Below are positions 7,894 to 16,840 of a DNA stretch of 64,000 bases, one piece after another; position 1 is the stretch's first letter, and every line of letters begins with the position of its first letter. Source of the stretch: Desulfobacterales bacterium. Its GTDB lineage: Bacteria > Desulfobacterota > Desulfobacteria > Desulfobacterales > JAQWFD01. Under the pieces are notes generated by a model that saw only the letters and a program-made list of their open reading frames with translations, searched no databases and was not told the origin of the DNA. The stretch is taken from contig JAQWFD010000003.1 in the NCBI GenBank assembly GCA_028704555.1, positions 91,674-155,673 of the forward strand, read 5' to 3'. Both the position numbers and the translations under genes were made by a program.

Positions 7894-8445
7894 TTATATG
7901 AAGAGTTGAATTTTGCTGCTCTGGGCCTCTTCCAGAAATTTTGCTACGCCGCAGCTGGTCATGTCCGGGTAATCGATGAGTTCCTCTTTTCTGAATCCCA
8001 TCAGGTTCATGGACATATCGCAGACAAAGATCCGGACGCCCAGCTCACCGGCCATCTCAATCATCTGCTCCAGCGTTGCAACGTTTTTCTTTTTCATGAG
8101 CGATTTCATCATGGCTGTTCCCATGCCGCCCATGTTCATTTTGGAGAGTTTGACTTCGCAGGTTCCTTTGGGAAGCATTTTCCCGAACATCTTCCCCATA
8201 AAATCCTTTGCGGGCTCTTTTTTTTTAGTGTCTCTGAGGATAGGTGTTCCCCAGAACGTAAAAAACATGACGACATCCATTCCCATGGCGACAGCGCCGG
8301 TGGCGACAACAAATGCCGCCAGAGCCTTGTCCAGATCGCCGCTGAATACGATCATCGACAGTTTATTTTCCGGAGCGGTCCGGGAAATGGAGTCGACCTG
8401 GGCCTTGAGCTGATCAAATTGCTTCTGCAGTTCTTCCTGGTTCAT
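7894..8445 (-). CDS. DsrE/DsrF/DrsH-like family protein
   Basis: This 183-residue protein matches the DsrE-like peroxiredoxin/sulfur-carrier family. It has an N-terminal coiled segment (residues 1-25), the KLSMIVFSGDLDKALAAFVVATGAVAMGMDVVMFFTFWG core near residues 28-66, and cysteines in IFVCDMSM and SCGVAKF near the C terminus that could carry sulfur. In sulfur-metabolising bacteria such proteins are co-encoded with TusA and Hdr- or Dsr-type complexes and act as cytoplasmic sulfur donors or acceptors, which fits the neighbouring tusA and CCG/NarI genes. Its start codon overlaps (ATGA) the end of a degraded kinase fragment that supplies its GGGGGA ribosome binding site. The stop codon is part of the MITE copy B target duplication. 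Confidence 0.82.
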   Translation of the reverse strand: MNQEELQKQFDQLKAQVDSISRTAPENKLSMIVFSGDLDKALAAFVVATGAVAMGMDVVMFFTFWGTPILRDTKKKEPAKDFMGKMFGKMLPKGTCEVKLSKMNMGGMGTAMMKSLMKKKNVATLEQMIEMAGELGVRIFVCDMSMNLMGFRKEELIDYPDMTSCGVAKFLEEAQSSKIQLFI

Positions 8446-8874
8446 AGTTCCCCCTTGTGTGGTAGTCTTTTGTCCAGTGCCTGACGAATTGCGGTCGCCA
8501 GTTCATGCATTAAAACCGGTTTTAATAAATAGGTTCGAATGCCGGAATCTTTGATTTTCTCTTCCGTCACAGAACTGCTCGATAATTTCATCCCGGGCGT
8601 AACCCAGCCGGGTGCATACCACCTTGTTGACATCTAACATGTTAAGGTCAAAATTATGGACGGTCTGCAGTTGTCTCATCATTCCGGAATCATAGACGAA
8701 AAGCGCCAGCATGTAATCGGAAAATAATATCCAGAGGCATGCAAAAAAAGCATAAATAATGGTAACTTTTATAGGCGAAAGTTTTGTCATAAGCGGTTTA
8801 TGCATCATCTCTGAACCGGCAGGCCGGATGCCCGGGAAGAAAGGAATTTGGGACCTGATCATCGTTTCAGCCAA
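8442..8874 (-). pseudogene. remnant of a hybrid sensor histidine kinase
   Basis: Two overlapping frames preserve only the two ends of a hybrid kinase. The upstream frame (8874 to about 8580) encodes LSPIKVTIIYAFFACLWILF, a typical N-terminal membrane segment of PAS kinases, then LDVNKVVCTRLGYARDEII, the start of a PAS domain. The other frame (to 8442) encodes KIKDSGIRTYLLKPVLMHEL followed by ATAIRQALD, the C-terminal end of a receiver domain. The PAS remainder, kinase core and most of the receiver are missing, so this is an internal deletion plus frameshift. The N-terminal end abuts an MITE right-end remnant (8876-8921). An intact hybrid kinase lies directly upstream. Confidence 0.85.
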
Positions 8875-8875
8875 G

Positions 8876-8921
8876 TTGTCCCGGACTCCGCAGCGACATG
8901 GCCGAAGTGATGATCAAGCCC
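8876..8921. mobile_element. MITE-like element remnant (right end)
   Basis: CGACATGGCCGAAGTGATGA followed by TCAAGCCC matches the right terminal repeat of the palindromic family. It is preceded by CCCGGACTCCG, similar to the GGGACTCCG segment of the long form. The left part is missing. Confidence 0.7.
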
Positions 8922-8956
8922 GGAATTATCGTAATTTATTCAATGGATTTTATTAT

Positions 8957-10660
8957 TCATCGAGTATGCAGCAGCATCTTCAGCTTTTTTGAGAGGTCTT
9001 CGATAAAAACCGGCTTTTGAATAAAGCCTTGCGCGCCTGCATCCAGAATTTTTTGTGCCGGACCTTCGATCGAATGACTGCTGCATACAATAACTTTGAG
9101 AGTTGGACGGAATGCTTTGAGCAAAGGATAAATTTTAATCCCGCTCATATCCGGCAGGAAAACATCCAGAATGGCCAGGTCAATTTTCCCATCAAATGCT
9201 CTGGCCAAATAAATGGCTTCATGCCCTGTATGGGTTTCAATAACATGGTATCCCAACTGGTTTAACAATTTTCGGAGTGTTTCGATCACCGCCGGATCAT
9301 CTTCAATCAGCAGAATGGTGTGGGTTCCCTTGAACGGTTCGCTGTGTAATTTTTGCGTTTTTTCCTCCTCAACCTCACAAACCGCAGGGAAGTAAACACG
9401 CACGATGGTTCCGCGGTCTATTTCTGATTGAATGGATATCCAGCCGCCATGGTGTGTCACGATGCCATAAACTGCAGACAGGCCAAGTCCCCGGCCTAAA
9501 GATTTTGTTGTGAAAAACGGTTCAAATGCCCGTTTTCTGGTTTCTTCATCCATGCCCCTTCCGGTATCCTCAACTGTCAGACTGACATACGATCCGGGCA
9601 ATAATCCCGAAAAAGCCATTGCATCTTCGTTCGTTATCAGTTCATTTCTGCAGGTGATTTTAATATGGCCTTCATTTTCGATGGTCTCTGCTGCGTTGAA
9701 CAAAATGGCTGAAAAGGTCATCAGCAACTGGGGTAAATCCACCCGGATTTTTAAAATATCATCGGGCAGGCTCGTTTCTACACGGATGGACGGGGCAAGG
9801 GTGTGTTGCAGTGAGGGCAATGTATCGCGTACAAAAACACTGAGTGAAATATCTTTAGCCTCATATTTTCCTTTTTGGGCATATGCCACTAACTGGCTCG
9901 TCAGCTGTGCCATTCGAGCAGCCGATTGCCTTATTGCGACGATATTTTTTGACGTATTCTCATTCTCTGGCAGTTGCATTTCAAGCAGGTCCGTGTTTCC
10001 CAGGATCGCAAACAGGCCGTTATTGAACTGGTGGGCCATACCCCCAGCCAGTTTGGCTATGGCTTCTATTTTTTGCGCTTGCTGAAGTCGAGATTCAAGT
10101 GCCTTCTGTTCAGTGATATCACTGACGGCAATTCTGATTTGCTTAAGATCGCTGTCGTTTTCTTGAATAAGAACGCATTCCAGGTTCGTGTGGATGGAGC
10201 TGCCGGTATTTTTCACCAGCCTTAATCTGAAGGACTGAAAATGTTCGGAATTTAAAAGGCGCTGGCGATGAAGGTAGTAAGCATCCTGATCCTCACGCTG
10301 GATAAATCGACTGAACGGTTTTCCCACAACTTGTGATCGCTCCATTCCCACCAGCGTGGCGAAAGTCAGATTTGCCTCCTTAACCATTCCCTTTTCATTG
10401 ACCGTCAGATAGCCCACTGGCGCAAAATCATACAGATGGAAATATCGATCCCGTGCCGCTTCCAGCTCCGTGTGGATGCGGCGCAGCTCTTCGTTCTGCA
10501 TTTTTAACTCGATCTGGTGCACGCAAAGCTCGTGGATTAGATTTGCCATGGCATTAGTTGACATTCCGGCAATATCTTCAGCGTCTGCAGGCGTTGTTTG
10601 GATCTGACTTTCGGCACGCTGCCTGAGTTCTGAGTTGACTAAAAAATTTTTGTCATTCAT
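8957..10660 (-). CDS. PAS-domain hybrid sensor histidine kinase with receiver domain
   Basis: I choose the ATG at 10660 (MNDKNFLVN; 567 residues) because GGAG lies 7 nt upstream. A longer frame from 10690 would overlap the previous gene. Domains in order are an N-terminal helical region, a PAS domain (about residues 75-190), a dimerisation/phosphoacceptor segment LAGGMAHQFNNGLFAILGN (about 205-225), an ATPase domain with VEDTGRGMD and GRGLGLSAVYGI, and a C-terminal receiver with LLIEDDP and LAILDVFLPDMSG. The H-box has Q after His instead of the usual D or E. No transmembrane segment is visible, so it is probably a cytoplasmic sensor. It starts 12 bp after the CheB-CheR-PAS gene, so they form an operon. 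The output is unknown, as no DNA-binding regulator is adjacent. Confidence 0.9.
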   Translation of the reverse strand: MNDKNFLVNSELRQRAESQIQTTPADAEDIAGMSTNAMANLIHELCVHQIELKMQNEELRRIHTELEAARDRYFHLYDFAPVGYLTVNEKGMVKEANLTFATLVGMERSQVVGKPFSRFIQREDQDAYYLHRQRLLNSEHFQSFRLRLVKNTGSSIHTNLECVLIQENDSDLKQIRIAVSDITEQKALESRLQQAQKIEAIAKLAGGMAHQFNNGLFAILGNTDLLEMQLPENENTSKNIVAIRQSAARMAQLTSQLVAYAQKGKYEAKDISLSVFVRDTLPSLQHTLAPSIRVETSLPDDILKIRVDLPQLLMTFSAILFNAAETIENEGHIKITCRNELITNEDAMAFSGLLPGSYVSLTVEDTGRGMDEETRKRAFEPFFTTKSLGRGLGLSAVYGIVTHHGGWISIQSEIDRGTIVRVYFPAVCEVEEEKTQKLHSEPFKGTHTILLIEDDPAVIETLRKLLNQLGYHVIETHTGHEAIYLARAFDGKIDLAILDVFLPDMSGIKIYPLLKAFRPTLKVIVCSSHSIEGPAQKILDAGAQGFIQKPVFIEDLSKKLKMLLHTR

Positions 10661-10671
10661 TTCGGCTCCAA

Positions 10672-13593
10672 TTAATCTGCGGGCAGCCACGCCAGATCCC
10701 GCTCTGTAGTCGCAAATTCAATCGGCTGGCCGCTTTCGTCGGTCAGTAGTGTGGCAGTGAGCCAGATATCTAAAAGTTTGCCGTCCTTTGTCAGCCGCCG
10801 GGTTTTGAGTGCCTGCACGGTGTCACCCTTTTTGAGCTTGTCCATGAAGGCTTTTTCCGCTTTGAGTTCCTCCCCGGGAATAAGTTTTTCGATATTCATT
10901 TTTTGTGCTTCAAATTGGGTCCAGCCATACATTTTTTCGGCCCCTTTGTTCCAGGCCAGAATACGCCCCTTAAAATCCCGTACCGTAATGGCATCATTGG
11001 AATCCTCCAGAATAGTAGCCAAACGTCGGATTTTATCGGCTTGTTTGACCCTGTGGATATTCATCACCGTCATCACTACGCCGGCAATGACATTTTCGCC
11101 GGTTCGATACGGCATAATCTTCAGGGCATGCCAAATTCCGTCTTTGGACAACATTTCCGTTTCCAGGGTATTCAGATCTCTGAGGACTTTTTTGGCATGT
11201 TCAGCAAGATCGACCCCCGGAAAGCTGGTGGTAAGGTCGCTTAAGGGCCTGCCGATATCGGTTGTGATCAGTTTGATGATCCGGGCCGCCGCCGGCGTGT
11301 AGCGCTTGATATTCAGGCGGGTGTCCATAAAGATGGTGGCAATTTCGGTCGCGGCCATGAGATTGTTCATGTCGTCACTGGCCTTGGAAAGTTCATCCAC
11401 TTTGTTTTGAAGTTCTGAATTGACCGTGGACAGCTCTTCATTGGTCGATTGAAGTTCCTCCCTGGATGTTTCCAGTTCCTCATTCGCGCTTTGCAGTTCC
11501 TCATTGACCGACTGCATCTCTTCGTTGTTTGAGGTGAGTTCCTCGTTTGAAGTCTCCAGCTCCTCGATGGTGGCCTGAAGATATTCACGGGTTGATTGCA
11601 GCTCCTGTTCCAGTTGGTGTATTGAGGGATCCTTGATTTTTTTTCCGGGTTCCGGCCGCAGGTGCTCATCCGGCAGACATTCAGGTGCCGTTGTCTCAAA
11701 GAGGACAAGCAGAAGACCCGGGGGCAGTCCTTCATCGGTCACAGGACTGATCGATATGTCAACCATACAGCAGGCGTTGTTATATTTGACCCGGACGCTC
11801 TTGCAGTCGATGCGCTTATTTCCCCGGGCCGCCTTGTGAAGCGCGGTCGTCAGTTTGTATTTGAGATCCTCCCGGGCCATTTTTAAAATATTGAAACTGG
11901 GCTTGCCCTCTGGCGGGACGAGGAATTTTTCTGTCTGACCGACAAATTGGAGGATCTCATATTTGTTATCGATCAAAACCCCCGCGGGTGCGTATTCGCT
12001 GAGAATCGCTTTTTCGGTTACGGCCTGGAAATCGGTTGTCATCGGCTTTCTTACACGGTCATCAGGTTCGCGCTTATCTTGATTATCATACGTGATCTTT
12101 TTTTGATAATCGATGATTCCTTCCCTGAAACTTTCCCTGCGTTGAAAGAGCTTTAATTGGGTGTTCAGCGGCTGAAATAAATCGGTAAATTCGCCGATGG
12201 CCTCAGAGTTGCCCAAAAATAAAATCCCTTGCGGATTCAATGTATAATGAAACAGCGGGATGATTTTTTTTTGAAGCGGATGGTTCAGATAAATCATCAG
12301 GTTGCGGCAGCTCACCAGATCCAGTCGTGAAAAGGGCGGGTCCCTGATGATGCTTTGCAGAGAAAAAATGATCATATCCCGGATTTGTTTTTTGATTCTG
12401 AAAACATCGTCGTCTTTTTTGAAAAATTTATCTAAACGCTCTTTGGAAATATCGGTGGCGATGTTATCCGGGAACACGCCCTTGCGGGCGGTTTCGATGG
12501 CGGCTTCATCGATATCCGTGGCAAAAATCTGTATATTGAGATATGTCTTCAGCTTTTCCATCACCTCTGAGAAAATCATGGCCAGCGAATAGGCTTCTTC
12601 TCCGGTCGAACACCCCACAACCCAGCAGCGAAGCGTTTCGTTTGATTTTCTGCCTTTCAGTAATTGGGGAAGCACCTTTTGTTCGAGCACCTGATAGGCT
12701 TCCGGGTCTCTGAAAAAGCGGGTTACGCCGATCACCAGATCTTTGAAGAGCGCATGGATTTCGAGGGGATTTTTCTGCATGTACATGATGTAGTCAGACA
12801 ACTTGTCGATCTGGTGAACAGCCAGGCGGCGTTCGATCCGCCGGTGGATGGTGGTTTGTTTGTATTGTGAAAAATCGTGACCGGTGGCGCTGCGGATCAG
12901 GGCAAAAACTTTCTGGAGATCGTGTTGAATGCCGGACTCAGCAACGTTGATCTTGCCGGGCGACTTTAAAAATGGGTGCTTGACATAGCTGATCAACGCT
13001 TTGGGCATCTTTTCCACCGGAAGGACTAAATCGACCAGGCCGGTTCCGATGGCGCTCTTGGGCATCCCGTCGTATTTGGCCGTGTTGGGATCCTGGGCCA
13101 TGACCATGCCGCCTTCACCCTTGATGGCCTTGATACCCAGCGTCCCGTCCGAGGCTGTTCCTGAAACAATGATGCCGATCGCCTTTTCTTTCAGGTCCTC
13201 CGACAGAGATCGGAAAAAAAAATCAATCGGCATGTTGATCGCGCTGCTTTTAACCGGCTCCATCAGATGAAGGCTGCGATTGAAAACGGCCACGTTTTTA
13301 TTGGGCGGGTTGAGATAGACGCAATTGGGTTTAAGGGCCGTGCCGTCTTCGATCTCACTGACGGTCATCCGGGTATGCTTTGCCAGGAGCGAAGCCATGA
13401 TGCTTTTGAAATTCGGACTGAGGTGCTGGATGATCACAAAGGCAATGTCGGCTTCAGGCGGCATGTTGGAAAAAAAAACTTCAAGGGTTTCCAGACCACC
13501 GGCAGAAGCACCGATGCCGACAATCGGGAAGCTGGCGTGTTTATTGGAAGATTTTTTTTTGGAAGGTGGAGTTTCATCCCCATTGGTTGACAT
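10672..13593 (-). CDS. CheB-CheR fusion with coiled coil and PAS domains
   Basis: This 973-residue protein has an N-terminal CheB-type methylesterase (residues about 20-210), with the Ser in GIGASAGG, the His in IIQHLSP and the Asp in VSGTASDGT. A CheR-type methyltransferase follows (about 225-495), with VIGVTRFFRDPEAY, GCSTGEEAYSLAM, ATDID and CRNLMIYL. Then come a first PAS-like region, a long heptad coiled coil made of EELxSxNEE repeats (about 660-750) and two C-terminal PAS domains. No receiver or kinase domain is present. Such fusions are usually adaptors of signalling kinases and not part of flagellar chemotaxis; no other che or flagellar genes are nearby. The downstream hybrid kinase gene starts 12 bp after its stop, so it is the likely partner. 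Confidence 0.92.
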   Translation of the reverse strand: MSTNGDETPPSKKKSSNKHASFPIVGIGASAGGLETLEVFFSNMPPEADIAFVIIQHLSPNFKSIMASLLAKHTRMTVSEIEDGTALKPNCVYLNPPNKNVAVFNRSLHLMEPVKSSAINMPIDFFFRSLSEDLKEKAIGIIVSGTASDGTLGIKAIKGEGGMVMAQDPNTAKYDGMPKSAIGTGLVDLVLPVEKMPKALISYVKHPFLKSPGKINVAESGIQHDLQKVFALIRSATGHDFSQYKQTTIHRRIERRLAVHQIDKLSDYIMYMQKNPLEIHALFKDLVIGVTRFFRDPEAYQVLEQKVLPQLLKGRKSNETLRCWVVGCSTGEEAYSLAMIFSEVMEKLKTYLNIQIFATDIDEAAIETARKGVFPDNIATDISKERLDKFFKKDDDVFRIKKQIRDMIIFSLQSIIRDPPFSRLDLVSCRNLMIYLNHPLQKKIIPLFHYTLNPQGILFLGNSEAIGEFTDLFQPLNTQLKLFQRRESFREGIIDYQKKITYDNQDKREPDDRVRKPMTTDFQAVTEKAILSEYAPAGVLIDNKYEILQFVGQTEKFLVPPEGKPSFNILKMAREDLKYKLTTALHKAARGNKRIDCKSVRVKYNNACCMVDISISPVTDEGLPPGLLLVLFETTAPECLPDEHLRPEPGKKIKDPSIHQLEQELQSTREYLQATIEELETSNEELTSNNEEMQSVNEELQSANEELETSREELQSTNEELSTVNSELQNKVDELSKASDDMNNLMAATEIATIFMDTRLNIKRYTPAAARIIKLITTDIGRPLSDLTTSFPGVDLAEHAKKVLRDLNTLETEMLSKDGIWHALKIMPYRTGENVIAGVVMTVMNIHRVKQADKIRRLATILEDSNDAITVRDFKGRILAWNKGAEKMYGWTQFEAQKMNIEKLIPGEELKAEKAFMDKLKKGDTVQALKTRRLTKDGKLLDIWLTATLLTDESGQPIEFATTERDLAWLPAD

Positions 13594-14021
13594 CGCCAGT
13601 GCCTTTCCGGTTGAAAAATTAGTATGTTATACTTGATAGATTCTTTTGTAAAAAGACAAATCAGCCCGTAAAATTTATTTTTTTCGAAGCTCCGAAGCTG
13701 ATGGGGTGGTAAATCATCAGGTTGTTTTGCATATCAATACGTAAGTAATATTTCAAAAGAGAAAATTGTAGGGAAAAAGTTGAATAGAGAAGTATTTTCT
13801 GTTTACTATGTTTTAAATCTAACACAATTCATATTTTTTTCAACCGGATTTTTCTGGCCTTGTTCTTCCGGAAACAGGCGGGCTGATGACTCGGCTTTAT
13901 ACGATAAAACAGACTTTTTTAGCAAAACAGGTTGATTACAGAAGCAAAATGGCATAACTATACAACCGATGGCCTGAATTTGGGCCATAATGATTTGATT
14001 TTTTACGGGGACGTTACATTT
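13594..14021. other. intergenic region between divergent genes
   Basis: About 430 bp of A+T-rich sequence separates the CheB-CheR gene (minus) from the Nudix gene (plus). It must hold both promoters, but no clear -35/-10 pair, RNA gene or repeat was recognised. Confidence 0.5.
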
Positions 14022-14558
14022 ATGAACTATTGCAGCAATTGCGGTGCTCGGGTAACATTCAAAGTTCCTCCGGGTGATGAGCGAAAACGATATGTCTGTG
14101 ATGTTTGCAACACCATCTATTATGAAAATCCAAAAGTGGTCGTGGGCTGTATACCGCAGTGGGAAGACAAGGTCCTGTTATGTCGCCGTTCCATAGAACC
14201 CCGTTATGGGAAATGGACCCTGCCGGCCGGTTATATGGAAAACGGAGAAACCGTATCCGAAGGGGCGAAACGCGAGGTTCTGGAAGAAGCCGGGACGCAG
14301 GTACATATCATTTCCCTGTACGGATTGTATAACCTGTCATCCATCAATCAGATTTATATAATTTTTCTGGCACGGATGATTAATGATAATTTCAGCCCCG
14401 GCAGTGAAAGCCTGGATGCCAGGTTATTTGACAGAAATGAAATCCCGTGGGATGAACTTGCGTTTATCCCGATTCAAGATACCCTTCGGCAATATATCAA
14501 CGATTGGCCCAGCGGGAAATTTCCGTTTCACATGACCGATATCACATTGGAAAAATAA
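14022..14558 (+). CDS. Nudix hydrolase with N-terminal zinc ribbon
   Basis: The ATG at 14022 (MNYCSNCG) is preferred over the longer frame from 13932, because the zinc ribbon then starts the protein as in its relatives and GGGG lies upstream. The 178-residue protein has a zinc ribbon (CSNCG at residues 4-8, CDVC at about 27-30) and a Nudix box GYMENGETVSEGAKREVLEE plus AG at about residues 69-90. Zinc-ribbon Nudix proteins hydrolyse nucleotide diphosphates such as NADH or ADP-ribose. The substrate of this one cannot be fixed. It is convergent with a small lipoprotein gene. Confidence 0.85.
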   Translation: MNYCSNCGARVTFKVPPGDERKRYVCDVCNTIYYENPKVVVGCIPQWEDKVLLCRRSIEPRYGKWTLPAGYMENGETVSEGAKREVLEEAGTQVHIISLYGLYNLSSINQIYIIFLARMINDNFSPGSESLDARLFDRNEIPWDELAFIPIQDTLRQYINDWPSGKFPFHMTDITLEK

Positions 14559-14672
14559 CTTCTCTTTGCCGACGACCCCAAAAATTACAACCGTGGACAG
14601 GGGCAGATTCGGCCGTTTGTCCTGAGGAAAAAACCCCGTTATTTTGTCTGTGCAGCTATGGGGGAAAGAACA

Positions 14673-14906
14673 TCACGGCTTCTGCGTTTGAATATCCAGT
14701 TCCGCAAGTCGGTCTCTGGCAAATACAGCAAATTCGCTGTCCGGGTATTTCTGCAGGATTTCTTCATACAGCCGGCGGGCATGTTCCGGATTCTGCTGTA
14801 TTTCTTCCAGTTTTGCGGTTTCATACAGCTCTTCCGCCTGAGTGGTGCATGATGCCGTAAGCGCCAGGGATATCAGCATAACCAAAATGAGAACGATCCG
14901 TTTCAC
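14673..14906 (-). CDS. small TPR-like lipoprotein
   Basis: This 77-residue protein has a signal sequence ending in ALTASC, a lipobox with Cys20, followed by a short two-helix repeat. The HARRLYEEILQKYPDSEFAV segment is typical of tetratricopeptide or BamD/YbgF-like units. It is probably an outer-membrane-anchored lipoprotein with a single TPR hairpin. GGAGG lies just upstream of the ATG (AAAGGAGGACC). It is divergent from the TolC-like gene at 15132. Its function is unknown. Confidence 0.7.
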   Translation of the reverse strand: MKRIVLILVMLISLALTASCTTQAEELYETAKLEEIQQNPEHARRLYEEILQKYPDSEFAVFARDRLAELDIQTQKP

Positions 14907-15131
14907 AGGTCCTCCTTTGAATATATAGGAAGGAATCGATCTGGTAAGTGTTTAAAAACAGGTTGCCTTGATTGCAGTTAAATTCATGACATATTCATAA
15001 TATAGTCCCGCTGGATAAGCAATATCAATGTCCGGTTATGGGCCCGGGACAGTATTGTAAAATCCGGAATGATCGTGTACGGAATATCAGTCAACTGGCG
15101 TCTGTTTGATTGATTTCCGGAGAAATGTTCC

Positions 15132-16790
15132 ATGCCGTTTGAGCGGATAAAGCATATGACACGATACGTCACGACCGGCCGGATCGTACTGATCGGCCTG
15201 ATTATTCTGGGTTCTGCAGGGTGCGCTGCCACACATTACCGTGAAAGTGCCGACCGGCAGGTATACGGGATATTAAACAAAATTCACAGCGAATTTTACG
15301 ATTCGGCACAGCAATATGACATTGAACAGCTGCCCCGTGATCCACTCAAGGATCTTTTTCAATCTCCGGCCCCGCTGATGGAGATACCCGCAGCGATGCA
15401 ACGGTTTTCCACCCCTGCCTTGATCATATCTCTTGAAAAAGCCTTTGAAATCGCGACCTGGCATAACCGGGAATATCAGAGCCGAAAGGAAGATGTTTAC
15501 CTGACGGCGCTGTCTCTGACCGAGCAGCAGAATGAATTTTCCAGTCAGTTTGGCGGTCTGATATCCGGCCTCTGGACGGCAACCGGCGATGATGAATCCC
15601 TGACTGCTGAAGGCGGGCTGAGCATCAGCCGTCTGCTCAGGACCGGGGCGTCCATTGGTATTGATTTAAGCACCGAATTTCTGCGGTATCTGACGGGAGA
15701 CCCCCGCCGGACGATTTCTTCGATTCTGGCGGTCGGCATCATTCAGCCGCTCTGGAGAGGTGCCGGAGAAACGATCGCGACGGAAAATATGAAACAGGCG
15801 GAACGAAATGTGATCTATGACATAAGATCGCTTGCACGGTTCAGAAAAACCTTTATTGTCGATATCGCATCTTCTCATTTCCGGATACTCCAGCAGCGGG
15901 CGGTTGTGCGTAATGAACGGCAGAATTACCTGAACCTGATCGTAGCCGGAGACCGGGCACAGATGATGGCAAAGGCAGGGCGTCTGCCGGAATTTCAGTC
16001 GGATCAGGCCATACAGGATCAGCTGCGAGCCATGGATCGGTGGACCCGGGCGGTAAAAACGTACTATGAATTGCTGGATAATTATAAACTGGAGCTCGGA
16101 CTTTCAATAGATGCCAACGTGGATCTGGACGATGCCGATCTTGAAAAGCTGGTTCGCATCGGCATCCAGCATACGGATATTGTGCTTGAACGCTCGGTGG
16201 CGATGGCGCTTGAGTTCCGGCAGGATTTAAAAAACAGCAATGATCAGCTCGAAGATGCCAGACGTAAAATAGAGGTGGCTGCAAACAGCCTCGGGCCTGA
16301 TATTAATTTGACTTTCGACGCCAGTGTGCCCAGCCGGCCGCAGACGCATCCGGCTGAACTTCGCTTTGACGATGCGGCATGGAATGCCGGTATCGATGTG
16401 GATCTTCCTCTGGAGCGGCTTTCGGAGCGCAATGATTACCGGCGGGCGTTGATCGCATATGAACGGGCAAAAAGAATCTTGGGTCTGAAAACAGATGAAG
16501 TCAGACTTGAAGTGACCGATGCGTGGCGAGCCCTGCTGCAGGCCCGGGAAAGCTATGATATCCAGCTCAGCAGCGTCAAACTGGCACAGCAGCGGGTTGA
16601 CAGCACAACCCTGCTGCTTCAGGCAGGTCGTGCCGATACCCGGGATCTTCTGGAATCTCAGGCGGCGCTGGTAGAGGCACAAAATGCCCTGGTTCGCGCG
16701 CTGATGGATCATACGATCGCGCGGCTGCAATTTTATCGGGACACCGGCGCGTTGAAACCTGACAATAATATTCTGGACAGTGTGTATTAA
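15132..16790 (+). CDS. TolC-family outer-membrane efflux protein
   Basis: This 552-residue protein has an N-terminal lipoprotein signal (IILGSAGC, Cys near 31) and two long helical repeats of the TolC/OEP fold, each with coiled-coil segments (for example residues 215-300 and 395-470), plus strands such as GASIGIDLSTEF and PDINLTFDASVP. The start at 15132 has GGAG 10 nt upstream; an internal ATG at 15156 is possible. The gene opens a four-gene exporter cluster with a HlyD-type adaptor, an ATPase and a permease. The protein would form the outer-membrane channel of that complex. It is longer than E. coli TolC-like lipoproteins because of an extended N-terminal segment. Confidence 0.88.
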   Translation: MPFERIKHMTRYVTTGRIVLIGLIILGSAGCAATHYRESADRQVYGILNKIHSEFYDSAQQYDIEQLPRDPLKDLFQSPAPLMEIPAAMQRFSTPALIISLEKAFEIATWHNREYQSRKEDVYLTALSLTEQQNEFSSQFGGLISGLWTATGDDESLTAEGGLSISRLLRTGASIGIDLSTEFLRYLTGDPRRTISSILAVGIIQPLWRGAGETIATENMKQAERNVIYDIRSLARFRKTFIVDIASSHFRILQQRAVVRNERQNYLNLIVAGDRAQMMAKAGRLPEFQSDQAIQDQLRAMDRWTRAVKTYYELLDNYKLELGLSIDANVDLDDADLEKLVRIGIQHTDIVLERSVAMALEFRQDLKNSNDQLEDARRKIEVAANSLGPDINLTFDASVPSRPQTHPAELRFDDAAWNAGIDVDLPLERLSERNDYRRALIAYERAKRILGLKTDEVRLEVTDAWRALLQARESYDIQLSSVKLAQQRVDSTTLLLQAGRADTRDLLESQAALVEAQNALVRALMDHTIARLQFYRDTGALKPDNNILDSVY

Positions 16791-16840
16791 CCATCCCTGA
16801 TGTGGCCGAAAGATGAAAATTTCGATTGAGGTCCGACAAG

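Noticed and set aside
8526..8545. AGGTTCGAATGCCGG looks like a tRNA T-arm.
   Set aside because: It lies in the coding part of the decayed kinase and no acceptor or anticodon stems can be found around it.
14639..14824. A 61-codon minus-strand frame over the small lipoprotein gene.
   Set aside because: It overlaps the well-supported lipoprotein gene in another frame and has no ribosome binding site or family resemblance.
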